Of a stretch of DNA of 64,000 nucleotides, positions 7,830 through 16,141 are shown piece after piece. A program made the position numbers and the translations under genes. Positions within the stretch are counted from its first letter, which is position 1, and every line of letters begins with the position of its first letter. Source of the DNA: Candidatus Peregrinibacteria bacterium (GTDB lineage Bacteria; Patescibacteriota; Gracilibacteria; UBA1369; JABINC01); NCBI GenBank assembly GCA_030700255.1, contig JAUYJN010000042.1, positions 1-64,000 of the forward strand, written 5' to 3'. The notes under the pieces were generated by a model. It did not search any database, had not been told where the DNA came from, and saw nothing but the letters and a program-made list of their open reading frames with translations.

Positions 7830-9666
7830 ATGGTATTGTTATATTTTCAAGTATAGGAGTAGTTGTTCCATCCCCAAGGAACAAAGCCTGAAGCTGAATC
7901 CAACGTTTATTAGAGGCTGCGTTAATAATAGTCCCTGATGTCGTATAGTAAGTCGCAGTCGTGCCGTCAGGGCCTATCCAATCAGCATCAGAAAGGCTCT
8001 CCTCAGAATTAGCAGAACGTAATTGAAATTTTATAGTTCCTGTACCACTCTGTGTCCATAAAATATCTGTATAAATTGTAGAGTCAGAGCCACTATCAAA
8101 TGCTTGCGATATAAATGTCCCCCACTGCGCATATTGAGTACCTGGCCCTGATGGGACACCACCTGCATACACAACTTGCAAAGTATGGGTATTATCATCG
8201 GAACCAACGTAAATATAAGCCCCCTGAAACCATATCGCCCCAGTATTATAAGAACCAAGCAAATCTATAGTGGCCTCAATTGTATATGTCGTTAAATCAA
8301 TGATTGTAAGCTCCTCATTTCCTTGAGCTCCAGTTGCAATATAAGCTCTATCTCCCTCAGTATATAAATCGCGCATATCAGCACTACCAGTATCTACAGA
8401 ACCAAGAAGAGTAATGGTACCGGTAGGGTCACTCACATCGAGTGCGAAAAACTCATCATTTACACCACTACCATCACGAATGATATAAGCAACAGTTCCA
8501 ACGACATGTAATGCCGTATCACTAGATGACCCAGGAAGATCGTACGAATTAATATTCGCATAATCACTCAAACGTATAATCATCAATTCAGCCGTATTAG
8601 CTTCGGTAGTAATATAGGCATAATTACCATCTACAAAAATGCTATTCACATCGCTATTAATTTCCAACTCAACAATTGGAGTACTTGAGATACTTTCAGG
8701 ATTGCTTACATCGTATGCAAACAACTCATTACCATTACCATCCCTCTTAGATCCAATATAAAGAGTATTATTTTTTACAAATACAGCATTAGCATCATCC
8801 GCACCTGGAAGATCAATAGTATCCACTTTCGTATAGTCAGATAAACGAATCACCATAACTTCTTCATCAACATGATTCGTAGCTAAATATGCATAATTAC
8901 CATCTACAAAAATTTGATTACCATTTACACTAAGCTCAAATGAACCCAATTTAGTAATATTACCATTCCCAACATCAGACACATCAAGAACTATGAATTC
9001 TGCTCCAGCACTAGTTTGATTTGTGACCATATAGAGAGTATTACCGACCAAAAATATATCATTTACATCAGAAGAACCATCAAAATCAAATGAAGTCAAA
9101 ATAGAAGGAGTAGACCAATCACTAATAACATCGAACTCCAATTCACCATCCAAAGTATTAGTAATAACAAGACTGTTCAAAAATCCATTTGTAAAATCAA
9201 GGACAGAAGAAAGAATCCACGATGAGCTCTGCCAATCTGTAAAACGTGAAGTCATTGTCAAAGAATTTGGCACTCCAGTAGTAACCTCCCACGATACATT
9301 CACGGCTACATCTTTCCGGTCTGGACTAATCTCAGTAACAATAATGGAACGAGTATAAGCACCAATTGTGTCAGATGTACCAATAAATTCCCAATATCCA
9401 TTTACTCGACTTAGCCCATGTGCCCCAACAGTTAAGTTGGTCCAATCGAAGTCACGTATTGAACGTACAGCTTCAACACCTTGCTGAGCTATAGCAGTTG
9501 CCTCTAAACGACCTTCAGAACGAAGAGTCCCAGTATGACTTCCGAGTGACATAACCACAACAGAAGTTGCAATAAGTATAAACACACCAATAGAAACTAT
9601 AATCTCAAGAAGAAGACTCGCCTGCTTCTTTAGAAAAACTTTTTGTAAAAAATTAATTGATTTCAA
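7819..9666 (-). CDS. Prepilin fused to a seven-bladed beta-propeller (candidate tip adhesin)
   Basis: About 615 residues. The N-terminus has a leader ending KKQA, then SLLLEIIVSIGVFILIATSV, a pilin helix with Glu5. A globular stretch follows to about 150. Residues about 165-480 contain seven related units of about 45 residues, each with a core such as 'IFVDGNYAYLAT' then a 'RLSDY' or 'DVSD' strand. This pattern fits a seven-bladed LVIVD-like beta-propeller. The C-terminal 110 residues form another beta-rich domain. I place the start at the TTG at 9666, overlapping the stop of the upstream pilin gene by 14 bp. A longer frame to 9750 would put 28 extra residues before a leader of ordinary length. 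Such modular minor pilins usually sit at the fibre tip and bind surfaces or partner cells. Confidence 0.75.
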   Translation of the reverse strand: MKSINFLQKVFLKKQASLLLEIIVSIGVFILIATSVVVMSLGSHTGTLRSEGRLEATAIAQQGVEAVRSIRDFDWTNLTVGAHGLSRVNGYWEFIGTSDTIGAYTRSIIVTEISPDRKDVAVNVSWEVTTGVPNSLTMTSRFTDWQSSSWILSSVLDFTNGFLNSLVITNTLDGELEFDVISDWSTPSILTSFDFDGSSDVNDIFLVGNTLYMVTNQTSAGAEFIVLDVSDVGNGNITKLGSFELSVNGNQIFVDGNYAYLATNHVDEEVMVIRLSDYTKVDTIDLPGADDANAVFVKNNTLYIGSKRDGNGNELFAYDVSNPESISSTPIVELEINSDVNSIFVDGNYAYITTEANTAELMIIRLSDYANINSYDLPGSSSDTALHVVGTVAYIIRDGSGVNDEFFALDVSDPTGTITLLGSVDTGSADMRDLYTEGDRAYIATGAQGNEELTIIDLTTYTIEATIDLLGSYNTGAIWFQGAYIYVGSDDNTHTLQVVYAGGVPSGPGTQYAQWGTFISQAFDSGSDSTIYTDILWTQSGTGTIKFQLRSANSEESLSDADWIGPDGTTATYYTTSGTIINAASNKRWIQLQALFLGDGTTTPILENITIPYAK

Positions 9667-10141
9667 TTTGCCCGAATTTGTTAATAGTAATTGTATAATT
9701 ATCGATATCACCTTGCACCTGTAGAGAACCGAAGTCATCCGTCTCTCCATTCACCTTTGTAAAAACAACCTCAGTCCCACCACTGTCGAACGAGATATTA
9801 TTCAATGAAAGACTTGGCGGAAGAGTCTGAGCTTGGTCATAATTAGTATCACGAGCGCTGTATGAAGCTCCTTGAAAAAAAGTCACAACCCCTCCTCCAC
9901 TATCAAAATTGACTCCCCACTGACTTACCTTAACCCTCATCATTGAATTTGACTGAGCTTTTCGGAGAGAATTAACAATCTGCTTAGAATGATCAGTAAG
10001 TTGGCTTTTTGCAAAAAAAGAAGATAAAGACAAAATAGTTCCTCCAACCACTATTGAAAAAATAGCAATAACGAGAATCAATTCAAGCAAAGTAAATCCT
10101 TTTTTTTTCAACAACCTAATTTTAAAAAAATCTTTAACCAC
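9653..10141 (-). CDS. GspH/FimT-like prepilin
   Basis: A 162-residue type IV prepilin. A basic leader ends KKKG, followed by FTLLELILVIAIFSIVVGG with Glu5, the canonical cleavage and assembly signal. The remaining 120 residues are beta-rich, as in GspH/FimT pseudopilins. The start is a GTG that overlaps the pilC stop by 8 bp, and the 3' end overlaps the next pilin gene, so the operon is translationally coupled throughout. Likely a minor pilin. Confidence 0.8.
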   Translation of the reverse strand: MVKDFFKIRLLKKKGFTLLELILVIAIFSIVVGGTILSLSSFFAKSQLTDHSKQIVNSLRKAQSNSMMRVKVSQWGVNFDSGGGVVTFFQGASYSARDTNYDQAQTLPPSLSLNNISFDSGGTEVVFTKVNGETDDFGSLQVQGDIDNYTITINKFGQIEIN

Positions 10142-11213
10142 TTAAATTCCCTGTTATTTGATAAATAGGTCCAAGTATAGATATAGCGACAGTACCAACG
10201 ATAATACCAATAACAATTAAAAGCACTGGCTCAAGAACAGTAGACAAATTCTTAGTAGTTTCATCAACTTCATCTTCATAAAAACCAGCCAAGTATTTCA
10301 ATGTATTATCCAAATTACCAGTTTTCTCCCCTACCCCTATCATTCTCGAGGTAATCATCGGGAACAACTTAGGGTGCTTAGAAACAGCCATCAAAAGACT
10401 ATTCCCAGATTTAACTTCTGGAAGAAATGAAAGAACAACACTATGATATGCTCGATTTTCCATAGCATCCGCCGTAATCTGAAGACTTTGATCCAAAGGA
10501 AGCCCACTCTCAAGAAGAGTTCCAAATGTGCGTGTAAAACGTTCAAGATTTATATTTCTCACAATAGTTTTAACAACTGGAATTTTTAATATAAGCCTAT
10601 GGGTAAAAGGTTTTACAAAATCTCGCCTAAGCAACCAAAGCAACAAAGTCACACCTAGTACCGTACCTACCAAAAGACTAAAACCATGGTTTTCAAAAAC
10701 TTCAGCCACCCAAATAAGTCCACGAGTAGTAATAGGTAATTCCACATCAAGTGTACGGAAAAGAGGTAATATCTTCGGCAATACAAAAAGTGCAACAGAC
10801 ATACCAAGCCCAAACACAGCTACGAACACGAACATAGGATAAATCATTGCTGATTTAATTTTTCTCCTAAGAATCTGAGCTTTATTAAGATCAATTACAA
10901 GCCTCGCAAGATTATCTTCCAAAGTACCAGACAGTTCACCAGTACGCACCATATTTATATATATAGGGGAAAAATACTTAGTATAAGCACAGAGAGCTTC
11001 AGAAAAAGATTTACCAGACCTGACAGTCTCTAGCACACCAATAAGAACACTCTCCATTTTCCCCTTCGACTGATCAAGCAAAATCTCAAGCCCCTCCACA
11101 AGAGTAAGTCCACTTTTAATTGTAATCGCAAGATGCTTGGTAAAAAGAAGTATAGCAGTAGCATTAATCCCACCTATACTAAGTTCCTTTTGAAATAAAC
11201 TCTTCTTTTCCAT
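10134..11213 (-). CDS. pilC: Type IV pilus inner-membrane platform protein PilC/GspF
   Basis: A 359-residue platform protein on which the PilB motor acts to polymerise pilins. Two T2SF repeats are visible (about 20-145 and 225-345), each with the GLTLVEGLEIL / GLPLDQSLQIT type start and the 'VRTGELSGTLEDNL' / 'IGVGEKTGNLDNTL' hallmark. Three membrane segments lie near 125-150, 175-200 and 325-350. It starts 15 bp after pilB and overlaps the next prepilin gene by 8 bp. Length and motifs are normal for the family. Confidence 0.93.
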   Translation of the reverse strand: MEKKSLFQKELSIGGINATAILLFTKHLAITIKSGLTLVEGLEILLDQSKGKMESVLIGVLETVRSGKSFSEALCAYTKYFSPIYINMVRTGELSGTLEDNLARLVIDLNKAQILRRKIKSAMIYPMFVFVAVFGLGMSVALFVLPKILPLFRTLDVELPITTRGLIWVAEVFENHGFSLLVGTVLGVTLLLWLLRRDFVKPFTHRLILKIPVVKTIVRNINLERFTRTFGTLLESGLPLDQSLQITADAMENRAYHSVVLSFLPEVKSGNSLLMAVSKHPKLFPMITSRMIGVGEKTGNLDNTLKYLAGFYEDEVDETTKNLSTVLEPVLLIVIGIIVGTVAISILGPIYQITGNLSG

Positions 11214-11228
11214 AATTAAGAATACAAA

Positions 11229-12902
11229 TTAATCACGCACAACTCGAAGCATCTCCTCTATGGTAGTAACACCATTCAAGACTTTCTCACGAGCATCATC
11301 AAACATTGTAGTCATTCCATTCTCAACCGCCTTGGCCTTGATTGTATCTGCATCAGAATTTTTCATAATCAACTCACGTATATCATCATCCACTTCCAAA
11401 ACTTCAAAAATCCCAACTCGACCAAGGTAACCAGTATGAGCACAAAGCTCACATCCAGCGCCCTTATACAAAGTTATTTTGTCATTGCCACGAGCAAGCT
11501 GCTCCAATACTGAGACTGGAAGTGTCTCAGAAAACTCCGTGACATCTGCTTCATAAGTATGTATACATTTTGGACAAATTTTTCTAACAAGCCTCTGCCC
11601 AATAGTGACATTAACGGTAGAAGATATCAAAAATGGCTCAACTCCCATTTGAAGTAAACGCGGTATTGTCGTCGCTGCATCATTTGTATGAAGCGTGGAA
11701 AGTACCAGATGTCCAGTCATCGCAGAATTAACAGCGATATCTGCCGTTTCAGAATCACGAATTTCCCCAACCATAATTATATCCGGATCCTGCCTAACAA
11801 TAGACTTAAGCCCAGAAGCAAACGTAAGCTCAGCTTTAGGATTCACCTGAATCTGAGTCATACCATCGATATTGTATTCAACCGGATTTTCAATCGTAGC
11901 AATATTGACTTCTTTTTGATTTAAAATTTTAAGAATCGCATAAAGATTCGTAGTCTTACCACTACCAGTTGGCCCTGTAGCAAGGATCATCCCCCATGGT
12001 TTTTTAATATTTGCCATGAGTTTTTCAAAATCCTTATCAGAATAACCAAGCTGATCAAAAGTGAAATTACGAGCCTTATCAGAAAGAAGACGCATTACAC
12101 TATTCTCCCCTTTGGTTGTAGGCACAACTGAAATACGAACATCGATTTTTCTATCTCCAAACTTGAATTCCAACTTACCATCCTGAGGAGTCTGATGTTC
12201 ATCTGTCCGTAATTTCGCCATAACCTTGATACGAGATATAAGGAAATCATGATGTTTTCTAGGAATTGAAATAATATCATGCATCACACCATCAATTCTA
12301 AAACGAATAACTGTTTCGTCTTCATATGGCTCTATATGAATATCTGAAGCATTACTTTCATATGCACGAGCGATTAAAACGTCAATGATTTTCACAGTTG
12401 TGCTATCTTCCATCAAACCAGCTTTCCCATCTATTTCAGCCTTGAAGATTTTCTCAAATTCTTCTTGTATATCTGATTTATACAAAGTCAAATGCTCTTC
12501 AATATCTTCATTCGTAGCAAAGTAAGGGATTACCTTACCAAGCCTTTTACTAAGCAAATGAACCAAAGTGGTATCTTTTGGATTATTCATTGCAACCTTA
12601 ACGCCTTTATCTGTTTTCAGAAAAGCAATAACCTTCTGCTTCCTTGCAACCTTCTCAGGAATCATTCTTAGCATCCCTTCATTAACAACTTCCTTACGAA
12701 GATTTACGAATTGCCAACCATTTTGATTCGCAATCAAGCTTCCAAGCTGTGGATCAGTCATCAAGCCACTATCAATAATCAATTTTTCAAACGACTTATC
12801 AGTCTTTTCATGCTCTTTCTTTAATTCATAAAATTGCTCCTGCGTTATGAAATCATCTTTCAACAAAAAATCAATTATTGTTTGTGATATTTCTTTAGCC
12901 AT
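11229..12902 (-). CDS. pilB: Type IV pilus extension ATPase PilB/GspE
   Basis: A 557-residue hexameric secretion ATPase that drives pilus extension. It has an N-terminal MshEN-type domain (about 1-150) and a C-terminal motor with Walker A GPTGSGKTT, an Asp box and Walker B region around 'DPDIIMVGEIRDSE', a His box ('GHLVLSTLHTNDA'), and a zinc-binding tetracysteine (CPKC and CELC). I start at the ATG at 12902 (MAKEISQ). The longer frame to 12953 adds residues that fall in the likely promoter. First gene of the minus-strand pil operon, divergent from the major pilin gene. No pilT retraction ATPase is in the window. Confidence 0.95.
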   Translation of the reverse strand: MAKEISQTIIDFLLKDDFITQEQFYELKKEHEKTDKSFEKLIIDSGLMTDPQLGSLIANQNGWQFVNLRKEVVNEGMLRMIPEKVARKQKVIAFLKTDKGVKVAMNNPKDTTLVHLLSKRLGKVIPYFATNEDIEEHLTLYKSDIQEEFEKIFKAEIDGKAGLMEDSTTVKIIDVLIARAYESNASDIHIEPYEDETVIRFRIDGVMHDIISIPRKHHDFLISRIKVMAKLRTDEHQTPQDGKLEFKFGDRKIDVRISVVPTTKGENSVMRLLSDKARNFTFDQLGYSDKDFEKLMANIKKPWGMILATGPTGSGKTTNLYAILKILNQKEVNIATIENPVEYNIDGMTQIQVNPKAELTFASGLKSIVRQDPDIIMVGEIRDSETADIAVNSAMTGHLVLSTLHTNDAATTIPRLLQMGVEPFLISSTVNVTIGQRLVRKICPKCIHTYEADVTEFSETLPVSVLEQLARGNDKITLYKGAGCELCAHTGYLGRVGIFEVLEVDDDIRELIMKNSDADTIKAKAVENGMTTMFDDAREKVLNGVTTIEEMLRVVRD

Positions 12903-12970
12903 AATTAGCCATTTATTACATAAATATAATCCTATTATTTTAACATATTTCAATTGAAAAAGCTACCCTC

Positions 12971-12982
12971 TATTAGCTAATA
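12971..12982. promoter_or_regulatory. Palindrome between pil operon and major pilin
   Basis: TATTAGCTAATA is a perfect 12-bp palindrome in the 191-bp divergent region between pilB and the major pilin gene. It is suitable as an operator but may be chance in A+T-rich DNA. Confidence 0.25.
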
Positions 12983-13023
12983 AGAAATTCTTGGTCATTT
13001 CCATATAAAATACTTTATGTAGC

Positions 13024-13052
13024 TTGAAATCAGACAAAAACAATGATACTCT
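13024..13052 (+). promoter_or_regulatory. Candidate promoter of the major pilin gene
   Basis: TTGAAA (13024-13029), 17-bp spacer, then TACTCT (13047-13052) preceded by TGA. The -35 is good and the -10 is poor. It lies 42 bp before the pilin ATG. Confidence 0.45.
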
Positions 13053-13093
13053 TACAAAGAAAAGTTTTCTAAAATTAGTTAACCCAAACAAAC

Positions 13094-13600
13094 ATGAAAA
13101 CAAAAACCAAAATAGACCGAGCCTTCACGCTCATTGAGCTTATTATCGTTATTGCGATAATAGCTATTTTAGCTGGAGCAATTTTCGTTGCTATAGACCC
13201 TGCAAGACGTCTAAACGAATCTAGGAATGCAACTCGTGCAAATGATGTGGGCACTGTACTAGATGCCGTTATCAAATATCAAGCTGACAATGATGGGACA
13301 CATTATAGTACTGTCGCTGCCTTAACGGCAGGGAATTATCATACAATTGGAACCTGTGCTACAGGAGGTGATACAGGATGTACAGCACAAACTACCCAAG
13401 CAGCCTGTGCTGACTTATCTGCAATTGGTTCTAACTACTTAGGAGCTGTGCCAAAAGATCCTAAAACAGGAACTGATGCACTTACAGACTACTACATAAT
13501 GAAAGATGCCAACGGAGCTATAACCGTCGGATCATGTGACACTGAAGGAGAAGGTGCCGGAGGTGCTGGAGCTGCCCCAACAGTTAAGGTTATAAGATAA
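13094..13600 (+). CDS. Major type IV pilin (PilA/PulG-like)
   Basis: A 168-residue prepilin with leader MKTKTKIDRA followed by FTLIELIIVIAIIAILAGAIF, the most canonical pilin N-terminus in the window, with Glu5 intact and cleavage after Ala. The globular part has six cysteines (near residues 94, 101, 106, 126 and others) and a C-terminal Gly/Ala-rich tail. It is a stand-alone gene with its own promoter and a strong intrinsic terminator, divergent from the pilB operon. This arrangement suits high expression of a major subunit. Confidence 0.85.
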   Translation: MKTKTKIDRAFTLIELIIVIAIIAILAGAIFVAIDPARRLNESRNATRANDVGTVLDAVIKYQADNDGTHYSTVAALTAGNYHTIGTCATGGDTGCTAQTTQAACADLSAIGSNYLGAVPKDPKTGTDALTDYYIMKDANGAITVGSCDTEGEGAGGAGAAPTVKVIR

Positions 13601-13630
13601 ATCTTACTCCAAGACTCAAAAGACAAATAA

Positions 13631-13668
13631 AAAACTGCAAGTTTCTATCATAGAGACTTGCAGTTTTT
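13631..13668 (+). terminator. Strong intrinsic terminator after the major pilin gene
   Basis: A 17-bp stem (left arm from AAAACTGCAAG, right arm ending CTTGCAGTTTT, one G-T wobble) with a 3-base loop, ending in a run of six T. It lies 30 bp after the pilin stop. Confidence 0.92.
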
Positions 13669-13674
13669 TCATAA

Positions 13675-13703
13675 TTGCCACAATTAATAAAGCATGGTAC
13701 AAT
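13675..13703 (+). promoter_or_regulatory. Promoter of the two-kinase/receiver operon
   Basis: TTGCCA (13675-13680), 17-bp spacer, TACAAT (13698-13703) with TGG before it (extended -10). It lies 34 bp before the first kinase ATG and just after the pilin terminator. Confidence 0.75.
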
Positions 13704-13737
13704 TATAAGATTATTATACCTATAGGTTTGACTATAA

Positions 13738-14928
13738 ATGAGAAGTAAAAATAAACAAAAAACAGGAAAACAGAAATCGATGTTTAATAGCCTAGTAGCT
13801 AAAATCATACTTCATTTCGTCATAGTCGTTATAGTACCACTACTATTAACAACTTGGCTTACATTGCAAGCTTTTGGCTCATTACAAGAAGTTATCACTG
13901 ATCCAATTCAACTTACACACATTACAAGAATCAAGGCATTTTCAGTAGGAAGTGGATTACTTACAATCGTGTTAATTTCAGCAGTCGCATATTTTACAAC
14001 TCAATTTATAACAAGACGACTACTTGCACTCAAAAATGCTGCGGATGAAATGGCGAAAGGGAATCTTGAATATCGACTAAAAACGGATGAAGTTATAGAA
14101 AACGAACTATCTGAGATCTACAGTAGTTTCAACGTAATGAGTGGTTTTATTGGAGATTCTCAAAACAACCTCAATTCAGCAGTAGAAAAACTCGAAAGAG
14201 CCCTTCTCAAAGAAAAAGAGCTGTCTGAATTAAAGTCAAAATTCATTACTGTAATTTCACATCAATTACGTACACCAGTTTCAGCAATCAGAGGGAATTT
14301 AGAATTAATATTGGCCGAAGAAGGAAGAAAACTAGATGATGAACAAAAAACAATAATAGAAAATACTTATAAAAACAATTTACGTCTAATAGGAACTATC
14401 GACGATCTAGTTATGGTACTTGATATAGAAAAACGATCTCTGACACTCAGACCAAGTGATATAGATCCAATCAAAATTGTCAAAAAAGCTATTAAAGAAT
14501 ATAAGGAAGATGCCAAAGAAAAAAAGCTAAAAATTACCTTGAAGTTACAAAAAAACAAAATCCCACACATACAAGCAGACGCATACCAGCTAAATAGAAT
14601 TCTTAATAGGTTGTTAGAAAATGCCATCTTCTACAATGAAGGGAATGGCGAAATTGTTATAAGTATAAAATTAACAAAAGAAAAAGAAATAGTATTCAGT
14701 GTGAATGACATAGGGATAGGTATACCAGACAAAGACAAAAAGGCTATCGCCAGTAAATTTTTCCGAGGTAGTAACGCAGCACTTTTACATGCAGATGGTT
14801 CTGGCCTCGGTCTCTTTATCACCAAACACTTAGTCGAAGCTTCCGAAGGAAGATTCTGGTTTGAATCCAAAAAAGGCAAAGGGTCTACATTCTACTTTAG
14901 CATACCTATTCTTACGAAAATAAAATAA
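13738..14928 (+). CDS. Membrane sensor histidine kinase (HAMP)
   Basis: A 396-residue histidine kinase. Two membrane helices (about 20-42 and 70-90) bracket a short extracytoplasmic loop, so it may sense membrane or pilus state rather than a large ligand. A HAMP domain and coiled coil (about 90-165) precede HisKA with SHQLRTP (phospho-His near 179) and a HATPase domain with N box (LENAIFYN), G1 (DIGIGIP), F box (KFFRG) and G2 (GSGLGLFI). It ends 1 bp before a second kinase gene. Adjacent to pilus genes, but regulation of the pilus is only a guess. Confidence 0.9.
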   Translation: MRSKNKQKTGKQKSMFNSLVAKIILHFVIVVIVPLLLTTWLTLQAFGSLQEVITDPIQLTHITRIKAFSVGSGLLTIVLISAVAYFTTQFITRRLLALKNAADEMAKGNLEYRLKTDEVIENELSEIYSSFNVMSGFIGDSQNNLNSAVEKLERALLKEKELSELKSKFITVISHQLRTPVSAIRGNLELILAEEGRKLDDEQKTIIENTYKNNLRLIGTIDDLVMVLDIEKRSLTLRPSDIDPIKIVKKAIKEYKEDAKEKKLKITLKLQKNKIPHIQADAYQLNRILNRLLENAIFYNEGNGEIVISIKLTKEKEIVFSVNDIGIGIPDKDKKAIASKFFRGSNAALLHADGSGLGLFITKHLVEASEGRFWFESKKGKGSTFYFSIPILTKIK

Positions 14929-14929
14929 C

Positions 14930-15730
14930 ATGAGCAAAGATAATAATAAACAGGATGAAATTAAGAAAGTAGAGATTGCTTTAATTTCTACCATTTCACA
15001 TCAATTACGCACACCTCTTTCTGGAATCAAATGGTTTCTAGAAATGTTAATGAAAGGGAATCTCGATCCAAAGAAACAAAAAGAACTCTTACATGATGCG
15101 CACCAGAGCAATGAACGAATGATTATACTTGTAAACGATTTGTTAAATATTTCCAAAGTGAAATCTGGACAACTTTTAATTGATCCAAAAGCAACTGACA
15201 TATTCAAATTAACCAAAGATATTATTTCTGAGATCACACCAACTATAAAAAGAAAAGGAACGAAAATAGAACTCATAAAACCATCTAAGTCACTGGCAAA
15301 AACAAATACTGACCCAGAACTAATAAGGCAAGTAATCATCAATCTGATTTCAAATGCTATAAAATACTGCCCAAAAGGACTAATTAAAATTGAGATCACA
15401 CCAAAAGAAAAAGGCATACAATTTAAAATTTCTGATAATGGGGTCGGAATACCTAAATCTCAACAAAAAAAAATCTTCGAGGAATTTTTCAGAGCAGATA
15501 ATGCAATAGAAGCTGAAATCGATGGCAGCGGCTTAGGGCTTTACTTATCAAAGTGTATCATCGAAGCAAGCGGAGGGAAGATATGGTTTGATTCTAAAAC
15601 AAAAAAAGAAACGAAAAATAATGAGCATGGAAGTTGCTTTTACTTCACCTTGCCACCACAATGCATTAAATGGAAAAGGGGAAAAGGAGGACAAAAGCTT
15701 ATTGTAAAAGATATCAAAAAAGACCTATAA
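14930..15730 (+). CDS. Soluble histidine kinase
   Basis: A 266-residue kinase core with no sensor or membrane part: HisKA with SHQLRTP near residue 24, then a HATPase domain with N box (ISNAIKYC), G1 (DNGVGIP), F box (EEFFRAD) and G2 (GSGLGLYL), ending in a basic tail. It starts 1 bp after the membrane kinase stop and 22 bp before a lone receiver gene. It may be cytoplasmic, working with or against the upstream kinase on the same receiver. Confidence 0.88.
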   Translation: MSKDNNKQDEIKKVEIALISTISHQLRTPLSGIKWFLEMLMKGNLDPKKQKELLHDAHQSNERMIILVNDLLNISKVKSGQLLIDPKATDIFKLTKDIISEITPTIKRKGTKIELIKPSKSLAKTNTDPELIRQVIINLISNAIKYCPKGLIKIEITPKEKGIQFKISDNGVGIPKSQQKKIFEEFFRADNAIEAEIDGSGLGLYLSKCIIEASGGKIWFDSKTKKETKNNEHGSCFYFTLPPQCIKWKRGKGGQKLIVKDIKKDL

Positions 15731-15752
15731 TTAAGCAAAATTAAATAAAAAT

Positions 15753-16139
15753 ATGACAAACAAAAACATTAAAATATTTATAGCTGAAGATGACAAGTTT
15801 CTAAGCAAAATTTATCGAACAAGGCTAGAACAAGAGGACTATACTATTATAGCTGCAAACAACGGAATCGATGCGGTGGAAAAAATAATAGCTGAACAAC
15901 CTGATCTCATCTTACTAGATCTTCTTATTCCACAAAAAAATGGTTTTGATGTACTAGAAGAACTAAAAGCTAATAGCACGACGCAAAACATTCCTGTAAT
16001 CATTTTATCAAATCTTGGCCAAGAATCCGATGTTGAAAAAGGGATGAAGTTAGGCGCCATCGACTTTTTGATAAAAGCAAATTTTTCTATCGATGAAGTA
16101 ACGGGGAAAATCAAAGAACATTTGAAGGAAACCAAATAA
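15753..16139 (+). CDS. CheY-like single-domain response regulator
   Basis: A 128-residue receiver: acidic pair EDD near 12, phospho-acceptor Asp in LLDLLIP near 57, the Ser of ILSN near 87 in the Thr/Ser position, and Lys in IKAN near 109. There is no output domain, so it acts by protein contact or in a phosphorelay. Last gene of the two-kinase operon. Its 3' end converges on the ATP-grasp gene. Confidence 0.9.
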   Translation: MTNKNIKIFIAEDDKFLSKIYRTRLEQEDYTIIAANNGIDAVEKIIAEQPDLILLDLLIPQKNGFDVLEELKANSTTQNIPVIILSNLGQESDVEKGMKLGAIDFLIKANFSIDEVTGKIKEHLKETK

Positions 16140-16141
16140 CC

